From Phycisphaerae bacterium (GTDB lineage: Bacteria; Planctomycetota; Phycisphaerae; Phycisphaerales; UBA1924): a stretch of 32,272 nt of DNA. The notes under the pieces were generated by a model, which had not been told where the DNA came from, did no database searches, and was given only the letters and a program-made list of their open reading frames with translations. The translations under genes were made by a program, and so were the position numbers. Shown here one piece after another: positions 16,927-25,736 of this stretch; the first letter of the stretch is position 1, and each line of letters begins with the position of its first letter. Location of the stretch: NCBI GenBank assembly GCA_030426605.1, contig JAUHXM010000026.1, forward strand, positions 1 through 32,272, read 5' to 3'.

Positions 16927-17772
16927 ATGAAGACTCAGATGGCAGCCGCCGCGCTGGTCGCGGCTTGCGGTTTCGCCCACGCTGACATCCTCGGCTTCGA
17001 GGATTTCGACGGCGGCGCGATCAATCTTTCCGGTACGGCCAACGTGTTCGATTACGGCGCGGGTGGCGGCTCCGGCGGCGACGTCTTCGGGCGCGTCGGC
17101 AACGTTCAGACCGGTGGCCCCGGCATGCCCTTCGACATGGCGGACGACTCCGTCGCCGGCGTCTCGGGCAGCCCCTTCCCGGGCGACTCCCTCGGCCTCG
17201 CCGGTCAGAACACGTCGAACTTCTTCGGCATGAACGACATGGACGGCAACATCGACGGCGCGGGCGGCAGCCTGAACAACGCCGTTTGGTCGTTCAACAT
17301 CGGCGGCGGCACGATTTCTGACATCACCATCGACATCGCCGCCCTCGGCGACTTCGAGGCGAGTTCGTCGGATGGCTTCCTCATCGAGGCTCAGGTGGAC
17401 GGCGGCGGGTACGCTGCAATCTTCCAGGGCATCACCGACGAGAACCTCTTCCACACCTACCGCCCGTTCGACGACGGCACCACCTTCTCGGATGACGATC
17501 CGCTCGTCCTGCTGATCGACGGTTTCGCCACCGGCACCATCCTCGATAAGTCGGACGCCACGACCGGCGACTTCGACAGCTTCACCTCCACGCTCTTCGC
17601 GGGCGTTGCGGGCAGCAGCGTGGACATCCGCATCAGCTGGGCCGGCACCCCCTCGGGTTCCGAGCCGATGGGGATGGACAACATCACCATCAACGGCACG
17701 CCCGTCCCGGCGCCCGCCGGCGCGGCCATCCTCGGCCTCGGCGGTCTCGTCGCGATGCGTCGCCGTCGCTGA
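16927..17772 (+). CDS. Secreted protein with PEP-CTERM-type sorting tail
   Basis: A 281-residue exported protein. ATG 16927 has GAGGAG seven bases upstream and gives a signal peptide (MKTQMAAAALVAACGFAHAD). The mature part is Gly/Asp-rich, low in Cys and beta-rich in look, e.g. GFEDFDGGAINLSG and DITIDIAALGDFEASSSDGF. The end reads VPAPAGAAILGLGGLVAMRRRR in three parts: a short P-rich motif, a hydrophobic helix and an Arg cluster. That is the layout of exosortase-processed PEP-CTERM proteins. No exosortase gene lies in this window, so processing must be encoded elsewhere. It probably ends up on the cell surface or in an extracellular matrix; the specific role is unknown. It stands alone between two terminators. 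Confidence 0.88.
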   Translation: MKTQMAAAALVAACGFAHADILGFEDFDGGAINLSGTANVFDYGAGGGSGGDVFGRVGNVQTGGPGMPFDMADDSVAGVSGSPFPGDSLGLAGQNTSNFFGMNDMDGNIDGAGGSLNNAVWSFNIGGGTISDITIDIAALGDFEASSSDGFLIEAQVDGGGYAAIFQGITDENLFHTYRPFDDGTTFSDDDPLVLLIDGFATGTILDKSDATTGDFDSFTSTLFAGVAGSSVDIRISWAGTPSGSEPMGMDNITINGTPVPAPAGAAILGLGGLVAMRRRR

Positions 17773-17810
17773 TCGCTGACCTCGGGCATCGCCCGATTCC
17801 AGCACCCAAC

Positions 17811-17845
17811 CCGCAGCCCGGCTCCGGCCGGGCTGCGGTCGTTTT
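17811..17845 (+). terminator. Rho-independent terminator of the sorting-signal protein gene
   Basis: A perfect 12-bp stem (CCGCAGCCCGGC, 17811-17822, with 17827-17838) closes on a UNCG-type tetraloop (TCCG) and is followed by TCGTTTT, the same 3' flank as the previous terminator. It begins 39 bases after the stop codon. Confidence 0.85.
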
Positions 17846-17903
17846 GGTCTTCGCCGCGAACCCCCAACGTGTCCCGCCCATATCCTGACACCGAGGAGGC
17901 CTT

Positions 17904-19340
17904 ATGAGTGGAACCCGCGCCGCCGAGTGGATCACCCAGCACGAGCCAGACGCCATCGAGCGTCTCAAGGACTGGCTCCGCATCCCGAGCGTCAGCACCG
18001 ACCCCGCGTACAAGGACGACGTCCGCCGGGCCGCCCGATGGGCCGCGGACCATCTGGCCGAGTCCGGGTTCGAGGTCAGGATCGAAGAGACGGGCGAGCC
18101 CGCGGGGTCCGGGCACCCCATCGTGCTGGCGACCGCGCCGGGCGCGGACGGCTACGAGGGCCCGCACGTCCTGTTCTACGGGCACTACGACGTGCAGCCG
18201 CCGGACCCGATGGATCTCTGGCGATCACCGCCGTTCGAGCCCGTGCTCGAGACGGGTGCTGACGGACGCGAGCGGCTCGTCGCCCGCGGCGCGTGCGACG
18301 ACAAGGGGCAGGTCCACACCTTCCTCGAAGCGATGCGTGCGTGGAAGGAGACCGGCGGGCCCGTCGCCGGCGGGATGAAGGTCACCGTCCTGCTCGAGGG
18401 CGAAGAAGAGTCGGGCTCGGTCAACCTTGAGCGGTACGTCGAGCAGCACAAGGATGCCCTTGGTGCGTGCGACGTCTGCCTCATCTCCGACACGGGCATG
18501 CTCGGCCCGGGCAGGCCCGCGATCACCTACGGCGTGCGCGGGATGGCGTACACCGAGCTTGTTTTGCATGCCTCCAACCAAGACCTCCACTCCGGCGCGT
18601 GGGGCGGCAAGATCCCCAACCCGCTCAACGAGCTCGCGAAGGTCCTCGCCCAGCTCTGGGACGCCGACCGCCGCGTGACCATCCCGGGGTTCTACGACGA
18701 CGTCCTGCCGCTGGGCGACGACGAGCGTGCCGCGTGGAACAAGCTCGGGGTGAACGTCGAGGAATCGCTCGCGGCGATCGGGTTCGGGCCCGATGCGGAC
18801 GTGGGCGAGACGGGCTACTCGTTCATCGAGCGCGAATGGGCGCGCCCGACCGCGGAGATCAACGGGATCATCGGTGGGTACACGGGCGTGGGCGCCAAGA
18901 CGGTGATACCCGACCACGCGCGCGCGAAGGTGAGCTTCCGCCTCGTCGCGGACCAGGACCCGCTGAAGATCCGCGACATGTTCTTCGACTGGGCCCGCGA
19001 GCGCACGCCGCCGGGATGCCGATGGGAATTCATCGACCACCACGGCGGCGACCCCGCGACGGTCGCGACGGACTCGCCCACCCTGAGCGCCGTCCGCGAT
19101 GCGCTGGGCGAGGCCGCGGGCACCGAGCCGGCGTTGATCAAGACGGGCGGTTCGATCCCGATCGCCGGCTTGCTCAAGCGTGAGCTTGGGATGGAGACGA
19201 TCTTCGCCGGGTTCGGGCTGGAGGACGACCGCGTCCACTCGCCCAACGAGAAGTTCGACCTGGACTGCTGGCGATTGGGCGCGCGAACGCACGCGTTGAT
19301 CCCCGAGGCGCTCGCCACCGTGCGCGTCACGCCGGCATGA
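17904..19340 (+). CDS. M20-family metallo-dipeptidase
   Basis: A 478-residue cytoplasmic zinc peptidase of the M20 (carnosinase/PepV-like dipeptidase) family. The metal-site pattern is complete: H94 and D96 in YGHYDVQP, bridging D132 in ARGACDDKG, E167-E169 in LEGEEESGS, D196 in LISDTG, and H445 in DRVHSPNEKF. A lid domain lies between about 210 and 390, including NQDLHSGAWGG. The length is usual for this branch. GAGGAGG lies four to five bases before ATG 17904. It probably cleaves dipeptides or related N-acyl bonds; the exact substrate is not visible. The stop overlaps the end of a small minus-strand gene by 14 bases. Confidence 0.9.
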   Translation: MSGTRAAEWITQHEPDAIERLKDWLRIPSVSTDPAYKDDVRRAARWAADHLAESGFEVRIEETGEPAGSGHPIVLATAPGADGYEGPHVLFYGHYDVQPPDPMDLWRSPPFEPVLETGADGRERLVARGACDDKGQVHTFLEAMRAWKETGGPVAGGMKVTVLLEGEEESGSVNLERYVEQHKDALGACDVCLISDTGMLGPGRPAITYGVRGMAYTELVLHASNQDLHSGAWGGKIPNPLNELAKVLAQLWDADRRVTIPGFYDDVLPLGDDERAAWNKLGVNVEESLAAIGFGPDADVGETGYSFIEREWARPTAEINGIIGGYTGVGAKTVIPDHARAKVSFRLVADQDPLKIRDMFFDWARERTPPGCRWEFIDHHGGDPATVATDSPTLSAVRDALGEAAGTEPALIKTGGSIPIAGLLKRELGMETIFAGFGLEDDRVHSPNEKFDLDCWRLGARTHALIPEALATVRVTPA

Positions 19341-19584
19341 CGTCCTCGCTGGCGAGCTGCTCGACCGGGACGCCGTCGATCGGGTCCTCCTCGGTGCCCT
19401 CGGCCCCGTGGAGCTCAAGGAGCCGGCGCTTGTACTCGAGTTGCAGCTCGTGGACGCGGACGCGCAGATCGTGCGTGTCCGTCGCGGTCCGCGCGACGTT
19501 GCAGAGCGTCTGCAGCATGGTCACCACCACCCCAAGCCCGATGCCCAGGACCGCGATCCACGCGTACGCCGTCAGCTCTGCCAT
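19327..19584 (-). CDS. Small membrane protein with coiled-coil tail
   Basis: An 85-residue product from ATG 19584. One membrane segment is at about residues 5-27 (AYAWIAVLGIGLGVVVTML). A heptad-like helix follows (TDTHDLRVRVHELQLEYKRR) and then an acidic end. The layout resembles small membrane-anchored adaptor proteins but I recognise no family. No Shine-Dalgarno is visible. A much longer in-frame extension upstream is rejected because it would run through the opposite gene's start region and has shadow-like composition. It converges with the dipeptidase with a 14-base overlap and is divergent from the ABC-associated gene. Confidence 0.55.
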   Translation of the reverse strand: MAELTAYAWIAVLGIGLGVVVTMLQTLCNVARTATDTHDLRVRVHELQLEYKRRLLELHGAEGTEEDPIDGVPVEQLASEDVMPA

Positions 19585-19705
19585 GCCGACGCGATCGGCA
19601 CGATCCGGGAAGGGCTTGAACGGCGTGTGCCGATCCGCCCCCGACCCGGGGCCCGTTTCGGCACAATCACGAAACCGAGGCGGCGTGGGTGCCCAACAAT
19701 CGGGC

Positions 19706-22126
19706 ATGGAATCGTCTCGCTGGGTCTGGCTCGTGCTGTTGGTGTGTGTGCTGGCTTGGCTGCCCGCATCGGCACGCGCACAGGGGGCCGACCCGTTGGG
19801 TGAGCCCGGGCTGGGCGAGATCCAGATCGACGTTCTCCAGCTGGGGCTGGGCGGGCAGCTCCGTCCCGGGTCGTGGGCGGGCGTCCAGGTGCGCCTGAAC
19901 GACCTGGGGCTCGAGCAGCGCAACGTCGTGCTCCGCGTTCGTGCGACGGACCCGGACGGGGATCAGCCGCTGTACGACAACGTGATCACGACGAACCCCG
20001 GGGTGCCGCAGGCGTTCTGGGTGTACCTGTGGGTGCCATACGACATCCTCCGTGTCGAGGAGCTGACCGTGCGCGCGCACGAGGCGATCGACGGCGGCGC
20101 GGGGTCGATGATGCGCGCCGGGCGCATCCTCGGGTCCGTCACCGAGCGGATCACGCGCTCGAACATCGGGCCCGAGGATTCCGTCATCGGCGTGGTCAAC
20201 GAGGACCGGCTCGGGCTGGACTGGTACTCGTCCACGGTCTCGAGCGTGAACTGGCCTCCCACGGCGCACGATCTTGTGCGTGTTTCGACGGGCCTGCGCG
20301 TCAGCCTGTTGCCCGACCGGTGGCAGGGGCTCGCGGTGCTCGACGCGCTGGTCTGGGGGCGCGGCGCGGACCGGACAGACCCGGGCCTGCTCACCCCCGA
20401 GCAGGCGACCGCGATCGAGCGCTGGGTCGAGCGGGGCGGGCACCTGATCGTCGTGCTCCCCTCGCAGGGGCTGGAGTGGACGGGCCAGGCGTCCAACCGG
20501 CTGCGCCGTTTGCTGCCCGCGATGGAGGTGCCCAGGGCACACGACGGCGTCGATCTCGCGTCGTACCGGGCGCTGTTCACCCACGATCTCACCGCGCGGA
20601 TGCCGTCGAGCGCGGTCGTGCACGAGCTGGTCCCCCTGCCCGACGCGGGTCCGGGCGAGGCCACGCCGATCATCAACTCGCCCGAGGGGTGGTGCATCGC
20701 GATGCGGCGCAGCGTCGGGTCCGGGGCGGTCACCGTGATCGGCATCGACCTGATGACGACCGACTTCCGCGCGGGGCGCATGCCCACGCCCGAGCGGTTC
20801 TGGCACCGAATTCTGGGCCGGCGCGGCGAGGTGCTCACGCCCGACCAGCTCAACCCGGCGCAGGGCACGAGCCAGTTCACGACCGCGATCCAGCGGCGCG
20901 AGGCACGCCTGTTCGACGACGATCTGGACGCCGCGATCGCCAAGTCCGGGCGCGCGGCGGCGGGGTTGCTCTTCGGCGTGATCCTTTTCATCGCCTACTG
21001 GGTGATCGCCGGGCCCGCGGGGTACCTGGCGCTCGGCAAGCGCAAGCAGAAGCACCTCGCCTGGGTCGTGTTCGTCGCGACGACGGGGATCTTCACGCTC
21101 GTCGCGTGGACGGGCGCCGCCGTGCTGCGCCCCAAGCAGGTCTCGGGCACGCACGTCACGTACTTCGAGCAGGTGCACGGGCAGGACACGCAGCGGGCGC
21201 GCAGCTGGGTGTCCGTCCTGGTGCCGCGCTACGGCGATGCTGAGATCAAGGTCGGCGACGGCGGCGCGGGCGATCTCGTCGCGCCGTGGTCCGGGCCCGG
21301 CATCAACGTCGGGCCCGCGCAGACGTTCCCGGACAACCGCGGGTATCAGGTTTCGGCGCGCGATCCGTACGCGATCACGGTTCCGGCGCGGCAGACGGTC
21401 AAGCAGGTGCAGGTCGATTGGGCGGGTTCGGATCGATGGTCGATGATCCGCCCGATGGCGCGCGAGATCGGCGGGTCGAGCGACATCGTCCTGGCGCGCG
21501 ACGAGCAGCGATCGAGGTGGTACCCCGACGGCATGCTCGTGCACGAGTTGCCGGGTGAGCTCGAGGATGTCCGCGTCATCGTGGTGCGCGAGCCCGAGGA
21601 CATCGCTGGCCAGGACCTGCGGAATCGCCCGCCCGCGAGCCTGCTGTCGGTGTCGCTCACGGGGCGCTGGGCACCGGGTCAGCCGCTCGATCTTGCGATC
21701 CATAAGGATCAGTTCGAGCCCGGCGCGGCGTTTCTCGACGTGGTGGGAGACGGTCGTTCGCGCACGTCCGGGGTGACCGGCGGGACGGACCTCACGAAGC
21801 GGCTCACGGCGGTTCGGTTCTTCTCGCAGCTCGAGCCCGCGCTGCTGAGCTCGCAGACGGACAACCAGAAGTACGTCGCGCGGCGCGTCGCCTCGCACGG
21901 GTGGGATCTGGGGCGGTGGTTCACGCAGCCGTGCGTGATCGTGCTTGGGCACCTCGTGACGCCCGAGGGCGATGCGAGCGCCGAAGCGAGCCCGGTCCCG
22001 CTTCAGGTGGACGGGCGGGATGTCCCGATGCACGGGCGGACGGTGATCACGTGGGTCTACCCGCTGGCGGGCGACCCTCCCGAGTGGCGTGCGCCGAGCG
22101 CGGACTCGGCTGAGGACGGAGGGTAA
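19706..22126 (+). CDS. Large exported membrane protein of an ABC-transporter pair
   Basis: An 806-residue protein starting at ATG 19706, with a signal peptide (VWLVLLVCVLAWLPASARAQ). An extracytoplasmic part comes first. It includes LLTPEQATAIERWVERGGHL and IVVLPSQG, a Rossmann/glutaminase-like GATase fold without a visible catalytic Cys, as in the GldG-type accessory proteins. Two membrane segments are near residues 417-440 and 450-473, followed by about 330 more residues with beta-rich look. No named family can be given with certainty. Only five bases separate it from the ABC ATPase, so they are one operon. It could be the membrane partner of the ATPase, although two segments after the signal peptide are few for a classical permease. 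No Shine-Dalgarno is evident. Confidence 0.75.
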   Translation: MESSRWVWLVLLVCVLAWLPASARAQGADPLGEPGLGEIQIDVLQLGLGGQLRPGSWAGVQVRLNDLGLEQRNVVLRVRATDPDGDQPLYDNVITTNPGVPQAFWVYLWVPYDILRVEELTVRAHEAIDGGAGSMMRAGRILGSVTERITRSNIGPEDSVIGVVNEDRLGLDWYSSTVSSVNWPPTAHDLVRVSTGLRVSLLPDRWQGLAVLDALVWGRGADRTDPGLLTPEQATAIERWVERGGHLIVVLPSQGLEWTGQASNRLRRLLPAMEVPRAHDGVDLASYRALFTHDLTARMPSSAVVHELVPLPDAGPGEATPIINSPEGWCIAMRRSVGSGAVTVIGIDLMTTDFRAGRMPTPERFWHRILGRRGEVLTPDQLNPAQGTSQFTTAIQRREARLFDDDLDAAIAKSGRAAAGLLFGVILFIAYWVIAGPAGYLALGKRKQKHLAWVVFVATTGIFTLVAWTGAAVLRPKQVSGTHVTYFEQVHGQDTQRARSWVSVLVPRYGDAEIKVGDGGAGDLVAPWSGPGINVGPAQTFPDNRGYQVSARDPYAITVPARQTVKQVQVDWAGSDRWSMIRPMAREIGGSSDIVLARDEQRSRWYPDGMLVHELPGELEDVRVIVVREPEDIAGQDLRNRPPASLLSVSLTGRWAPGQPLDLAIHKDQFEPGAAFLDVVGDGRSRTSGVTGGTDLTKRLTAVRFFSQLEPALLSSQTDNQKYVARRVASHGWDLGRWFTQPCVIVLGHLVTPEGDASAEASPVPLQVDGRDVPMHGRTVITWVYPLAGDPPEWRAPSADSAEDGG

Positions 22127-22131
22127 CCGCG

Positions 22132-23103
22132 GTGGCGATGATCGAGACGATCAACCTGACGAAGCGGTACGGCGACCTGACGGCGCTGGATTCGCTCAAC
22201 CTGACGATCCCGGACGGCGCGTGCTACGGGTTCATCGGGCCCAACGGCGCGGGCAAGACGACAACCATCAAGATCCTCGCGACGCTGCTCAAGCCGAGCT
22301 CGGGGCAGGCGCAGGTCGCCGGGCTGACGGTGGGGTACCAGAACCGGCAGATCCGCCCGATGATCGGGTACGTCCCTGATTTCATGGGCGCCTACGAGGA
22401 CATGGTGGTCCACGAGTATCTGGAGTTCTTCGCGTCGGCGTACAACATCCGTGGGATGGCGCGCAAGAAGGTGGTCGCGGACGTCCTCGAGCTGACCGAC
22501 CTTGCGTACAAGCAGACGGCGGAGGTGAACTCGCTGTCGCGCGGCATGCAGCAGCGGCTCTCGATCGCGCGCGTGCTGCTGCACGATCCGAAGGTGCTGC
22601 TGATGGACGAGCCCGCGTCGGGCCTCGACCCGCGGGCGCGGATCGAGATCCGCGAGCTCCTCAAAGAGCTCAAGCGGATGGGCAAAACGATCCTGATCTC
22701 GAGCCACATCCTGCACGAGTTGGCGGAGCTGTGCAACTCGGTGGGCATCATCGAGCGCGGGCAGCTGCTGTTCTCGGGGTCGGTCTCGGAGATCCTCAAG
22801 AAGGCGCGCGTGGGGCACGTGATCCATCTGTCGGTCGCCGAGCGGTCCGACGCGGCGGCGGAGGCGCTGAGCAAAGTGCCCGGCGTGCAGAAGATCTCGA
22901 TCGTGGACGGCGACGGGACCGCGGCCAACGGGTCGGGCCCGGAACGCATCATCCACGTCTCGTTCGACGAGACCGGCGGGGCCCGGTTCACCGATCTGCC
23001 GAACATCCTGATCAACCAGGGGTTCCGGCTGACGTCGTTCAGCGAGGAGGCGGTGAACCTTGAGACGGCGTTCATGCGTCTCACCAAGGGGCTCGTGCAG
23101 TAG
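22132..23103 (+). CDS. ABC transporter ATP-binding protein
   Basis: A 323-residue ATPase of the ABC-2 (drug/polysaccharide/gliding) type. It has Walker A GPNGAGKTT (36-44), Q-loop region GYVPDFMG, signature LSRGM (135-139, instead of LSGGQ), Walker B VLLMDEP (155-161) and H-loop SSHILHE (H192). A C-terminal extension of about 100 residues follows. GTG 22132 is preferred because GGAGGG lies eight bases before it; ATG 22138 is an alternative. It probably powers export or a membrane process with the gene before it. No typical ABC-2 permease follows: the next gene is a peptidase with its own start signals. Confidence 0.9.
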   Translation: MAMIETINLTKRYGDLTALDSLNLTIPDGACYGFIGPNGAGKTTTIKILATLLKPSSGQAQVAGLTVGYQNRQIRPMIGYVPDFMGAYEDMVVHEYLEFFASAYNIRGMARKKVVADVLELTDLAYKQTAEVNSLSRGMQQRLSIARVLLHDPKVLLMDEPASGLDPRARIEIRELLKELKRMGKTILISSHILHELAELCNSVGIIERGQLLFSGSVSEILKKARVGHVIHLSVAERSDAAAEALSKVPGVQKISIVDGDGTAANGSGPERIIHVSFDETGGARFTDLPNILINQGFRLTSFSEEAVNLETAFMRLTKGLVQ

Positions 23104-23119
23104 CCGGTGCGCGGCCCGA

Positions 23120-23150
23120 TTGCATCGAATGAGCACGCTGGTGGTATGCT
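23120..23150 (+). promoter_or_regulatory. Possible promoter of the prolyl oligopeptidase gene
   Basis: TTGCAT (23120-23125) and TATGCT (23145-23150) lie 19 bases apart, a little long, and 35 bases before the ATG at 23186. The ATPase stop is just upstream. Confidence 0.3.
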
Positions 23151-23185
23151 CTCGGGGTCCGGCAGGCCCTTCGGAGGTTATTGTT

Positions 23186-25375
23186 ATGCGCGTAAATGCT
23201 TGTGGTGCAGTTGTTTCGGTACTCGTGCTCGCGGGTTCGGTGATCGCGGCGCCGCCTCGGACGGAGGAGCGTCCGGTCACCGAGACCATCCACGGCGACG
23301 CCGTGACCGACGCCTACCGCTGGCTTGAGGGCGACAACTCCGACCCCGAGAACATGGGCCGGCTGACCGACGAGGTGACGGGCTGGACCGACGAGCAGAA
23401 CGGGTACACGCGGAGCGTGCTCGACAACCTGCCGGGTCGCGAAGAGCTCGAAGCGCGGCTGCGTGAATTGATGGAGGTGCCCAGCATCGGGTCACCGGTC
23501 GCGTATGGCGACCGGTACTTCACGCGCAAGCGCGAGGGGGACCAGCCGCAGAGCGTGGTGTACGTGCGCGACGGGATCGACGGCGAGGACCGGGTGCTGC
23601 TCGACCCCGAGCAGATCGACCCGAGCGGGCTGACGACCATCAGTTGGACGGCGCCGAACCCTGACGGGTCGCTGATGGCGTTCGGGATGTACGCCGCGGG
23701 CGACGAGAACTCGACGCTGTACGTGATGGATGTGGAGACCGGCGCGTGGCTGGCGGAAGAAATCCCGGGCAAAGTGAACCTGTCGCGTTGGCTGCCGGAT
23801 TCGTCGGGGTTCTTCTACTCGGCGCTCGAGGATCTCGATGACGCGTACTCGGGGATACAGAAGTTCCACAAGCTCGGCACGCACCACCGGCAGGACCGGG
23901 TGCTGTTCCGCCAGCACGATCTGGATTTCTTCTACGGCGACCAGAACCTGGACGCCGAGCGCCTGAAGTATCTCGCGGGCACGTGGGGACCGTTCGCGAA
24001 CATCTCCGACGACGCGCGCTGGGTCACGGTCGGCTACTGGACCGGGACGAACGGCGTGGATCTGTGGGGCGCCAACCTGACCGAGTGGATGCGCACGGGC
24101 GAGATGAACCTCGAGCCCATGGTCATGGGCATGAGCGGGCGGCCGGGCAGCTCGTACTACAACGGCGACACGCTGATCATGGAGACCTCGATCGGCGCGA
24201 GCAACGGGCGCGTCGTCGCGATCGATATGCACAACCCGGCGTACGACAACTGGCAGGACGTGATCCCCGAGGATGAGCGCCTGGTGATCCAGGGCGTCGG
24301 GTTTGCGCGCGGGATGATCTGTGTGAACTACATGGACGCCGCGAAGAGCCGCATCGCGCTGTTCGAGCTCGACGGCGATCCGCTGGGCGATCTGCCGCTG
24401 CCGGGCATCGGCAGCGCCGGGCTCGTGACGCGCGATGACCGGGCGGAGGCGTTCCTGAGCTTCTCGAGCTACGACACGCCGCCCTCGATCTACCGCGTCG
24501 ATCTCGCGTCGGGCGAGCGTTCGATGTGGTACGACGGCAGCGAGGCGGTGCCCGTGGACCCGAGCCAGGTCGAGGTCAAGCAGGTCTGGTATGACTCGAA
24601 GGACGGCACGAAGGTGTCCATGTTCCTCGTGCACAAGAAGGGCCTCTCGCTGGACGGGAACAACCCGACGATCCTGTACGGGTACGGCGGGTTCGACATC
24701 TCGATGACGCCGCGCTTCAGCGCCACGATGTTCCCTTGGTACGAGGCGGGCGGTGTGTACGCGATTGCAAACCTCCGCGGCGGGGGCGAGTATGGCGCTG
24801 CCTGGCACGAGGCGGGCATGCTCGAGAACAAGCAGAACGTGTTCGACGACTTCTACGCCGCGGCGGAGTGGTTGATTGATTCGGGGTACACACGCCCCGA
24901 GCGGCTGGGCGTCGCGGGCGGTTCGAACGGCGGGCTGCTCACGGGCGCGGCGGTCACGCAACGCCCCGACCTGTTCGCCGCGGCGATCAGCGCCGTGCCG
25001 CTGCTCGATATGGTGCGCTACCAGGACTTCCTGATGGCACGCTACTGGGTGCCCGAGTACGGCAGTGCCGAGAACGCGGACCAGTACGAGTTCATCAAGG
25101 TGTACTCGCCCTACCAGAACATCAAGCCGGGCACGAACTACCCGGCGGTGCTGTTCACGGCGGGCGAGAACGATACACGCGTCCACCCGATGCACGCGCG
25201 GAAGATGGCCGCGGCGATGCAGGCGGCGACGGCGAGCGACCCCGAGGCGGACCCGATTCTGCTGTGGGTCGATCGCGAGGGCGGGCACGGGCAGGGCAAG
25301 CCGCTGCACCTGCGCGTGCGCGACGTCGCGGATCAGCGGATCTTCATGATGTGGCAGACGGGGATGCTCGAGTAA
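23186..25375 (+). CDS. Secreted prolyl oligopeptidase (S9A family)
   Basis: A 729-residue serine peptidase. ATG 23186 has GGAGG eight bases upstream and gives a signal peptide (GAVVSVLVLAGSVIAAPP); a longer frame would overlap the ATPase gene. The N-terminal beta-propeller (about 80-440) is followed by an alpha/beta-hydrolase domain. The catalytic triad is Ser580 in GGSNGG, Asp663 in GENDTRV and His701 in GGHGQGK. Family hallmarks ILYGYGGFDIS and ANLRGGGEYG are present. S9A enzymes cut short peptides after proline and do not digest folded proteins. Export implies periplasmic peptide turnover, perhaps together with the secreted metzincin and the cytoplasmic dipeptidase, though they are not in one operon. 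Confidence 0.93.
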   Translation: MRVNACGAVVSVLVLAGSVIAAPPRTEERPVTETIHGDAVTDAYRWLEGDNSDPENMGRLTDEVTGWTDEQNGYTRSVLDNLPGREELEARLRELMEVPSIGSPVAYGDRYFTRKREGDQPQSVVYVRDGIDGEDRVLLDPEQIDPSGLTTISWTAPNPDGSLMAFGMYAAGDENSTLYVMDVETGAWLAEEIPGKVNLSRWLPDSSGFFYSALEDLDDAYSGIQKFHKLGTHHRQDRVLFRQHDLDFFYGDQNLDAERLKYLAGTWGPFANISDDARWVTVGYWTGTNGVDLWGANLTEWMRTGEMNLEPMVMGMSGRPGSSYYNGDTLIMETSIGASNGRVVAIDMHNPAYDNWQDVIPEDERLVIQGVGFARGMICVNYMDAAKSRIALFELDGDPLGDLPLPGIGSAGLVTRDDRAEAFLSFSSYDTPPSIYRVDLASGERSMWYDGSEAVPVDPSQVEVKQVWYDSKDGTKVSMFLVHKKGLSLDGNNPTILYGYGGFDISMTPRFSATMFPWYEAGGVYAIANLRGGGEYGAAWHEAGMLENKQNVFDDFYAAAEWLIDSGYTRPERLGVAGGSNGGLLTGAAVTQRPDLFAAAISAVPLLDMVRYQDFLMARYWVPEYGSAENADQYEFIKVYSPYQNIKPGTNYPAVLFTAGENDTRVHPMHARKMAAAMQAATASDPEADPILLWVDREGGHGQGKPLHLRVRDVADQRIFMMWQTGMLE

Positions 25376-25418
25376 GGGCGGCGCTCACTCGGTCGGCTGG
25401 CGGCGCTGACACTCTGAG

Positions 25419-25736
25419 CTACCGCCTCCGATAGCGCTTTCGGTACACGCGTCGGCCGAACGGACGCCGTTTGGCCACGCGTCGTCTGACGACACGCTGG
25501 ATGAATGAATTCAGACCGTACCCCGCGAGGGCCAAGAGCTTCATGCACTCGAGGTGCTCGCTCCCCGTCCCGTCACGGGTGAACGTGTAGACCCTGCCGT
25601 TCTTGAACCGGATGTGCACAGCGTCGGGCTCGATGCCGTATGCGACGATCCCGGATCGGCGACTGCGGTTCGCGTAGGGCGTGGTGGCTGACGATTCACC
25701 TGACCGCGGTGCGGCTTCGGGAGGGTCAGCGGTCAC
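25419..25736 (-). CDS. Small KTSC-like protein with Arg-rich tail
   Basis: A 105-residue product starting at GTG 25736, which overlaps the upstream stop as GTGA. Residues about 28-80 have the look of a KTSC-type domain: YGIEPDAVHIRFKNGRVYTF, then HLECMKLLALAGYGLNSFI. The last 26 residues (about 80-105) are more than half Arg/Lys (RRVVRRR..KRRPFGRRVYRKR). The family assignment is weak and the function unknown; a basic tail suits binding to nucleic acid or another polyanion. It is translationally coupled to a pseudopilin-like gene. Row 25501-25560 has only 34 G+C of 60, lower than its operon partner. It converges on the oligopeptidase gene. Confidence 0.6.
   Translation of the reverse strand: MTADPPEAAPRSGESSATTPYANRSRRSGIVAYGIEPDAVHIRFKNGRVYTFTRDGTGSEHLECMKLLALAGYGLNSFIQRVVRRRVAKRRPFGRRVYRKRYRRR

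Noticed and set aside
19667-22033. 788-residue minus-strand ORF opposite the ABC-associated gene
   Set aside because: Antisense shadow with Arg/Asp/His-rich composition; the plus frame has a signal peptide and membrane segments.
23492-25309. 605-residue minus-strand ORF opposite the prolyl oligopeptidase
   Set aside because: The plus strand encodes a complete catalytic triad and propeller; the opposite frame is motif-free.
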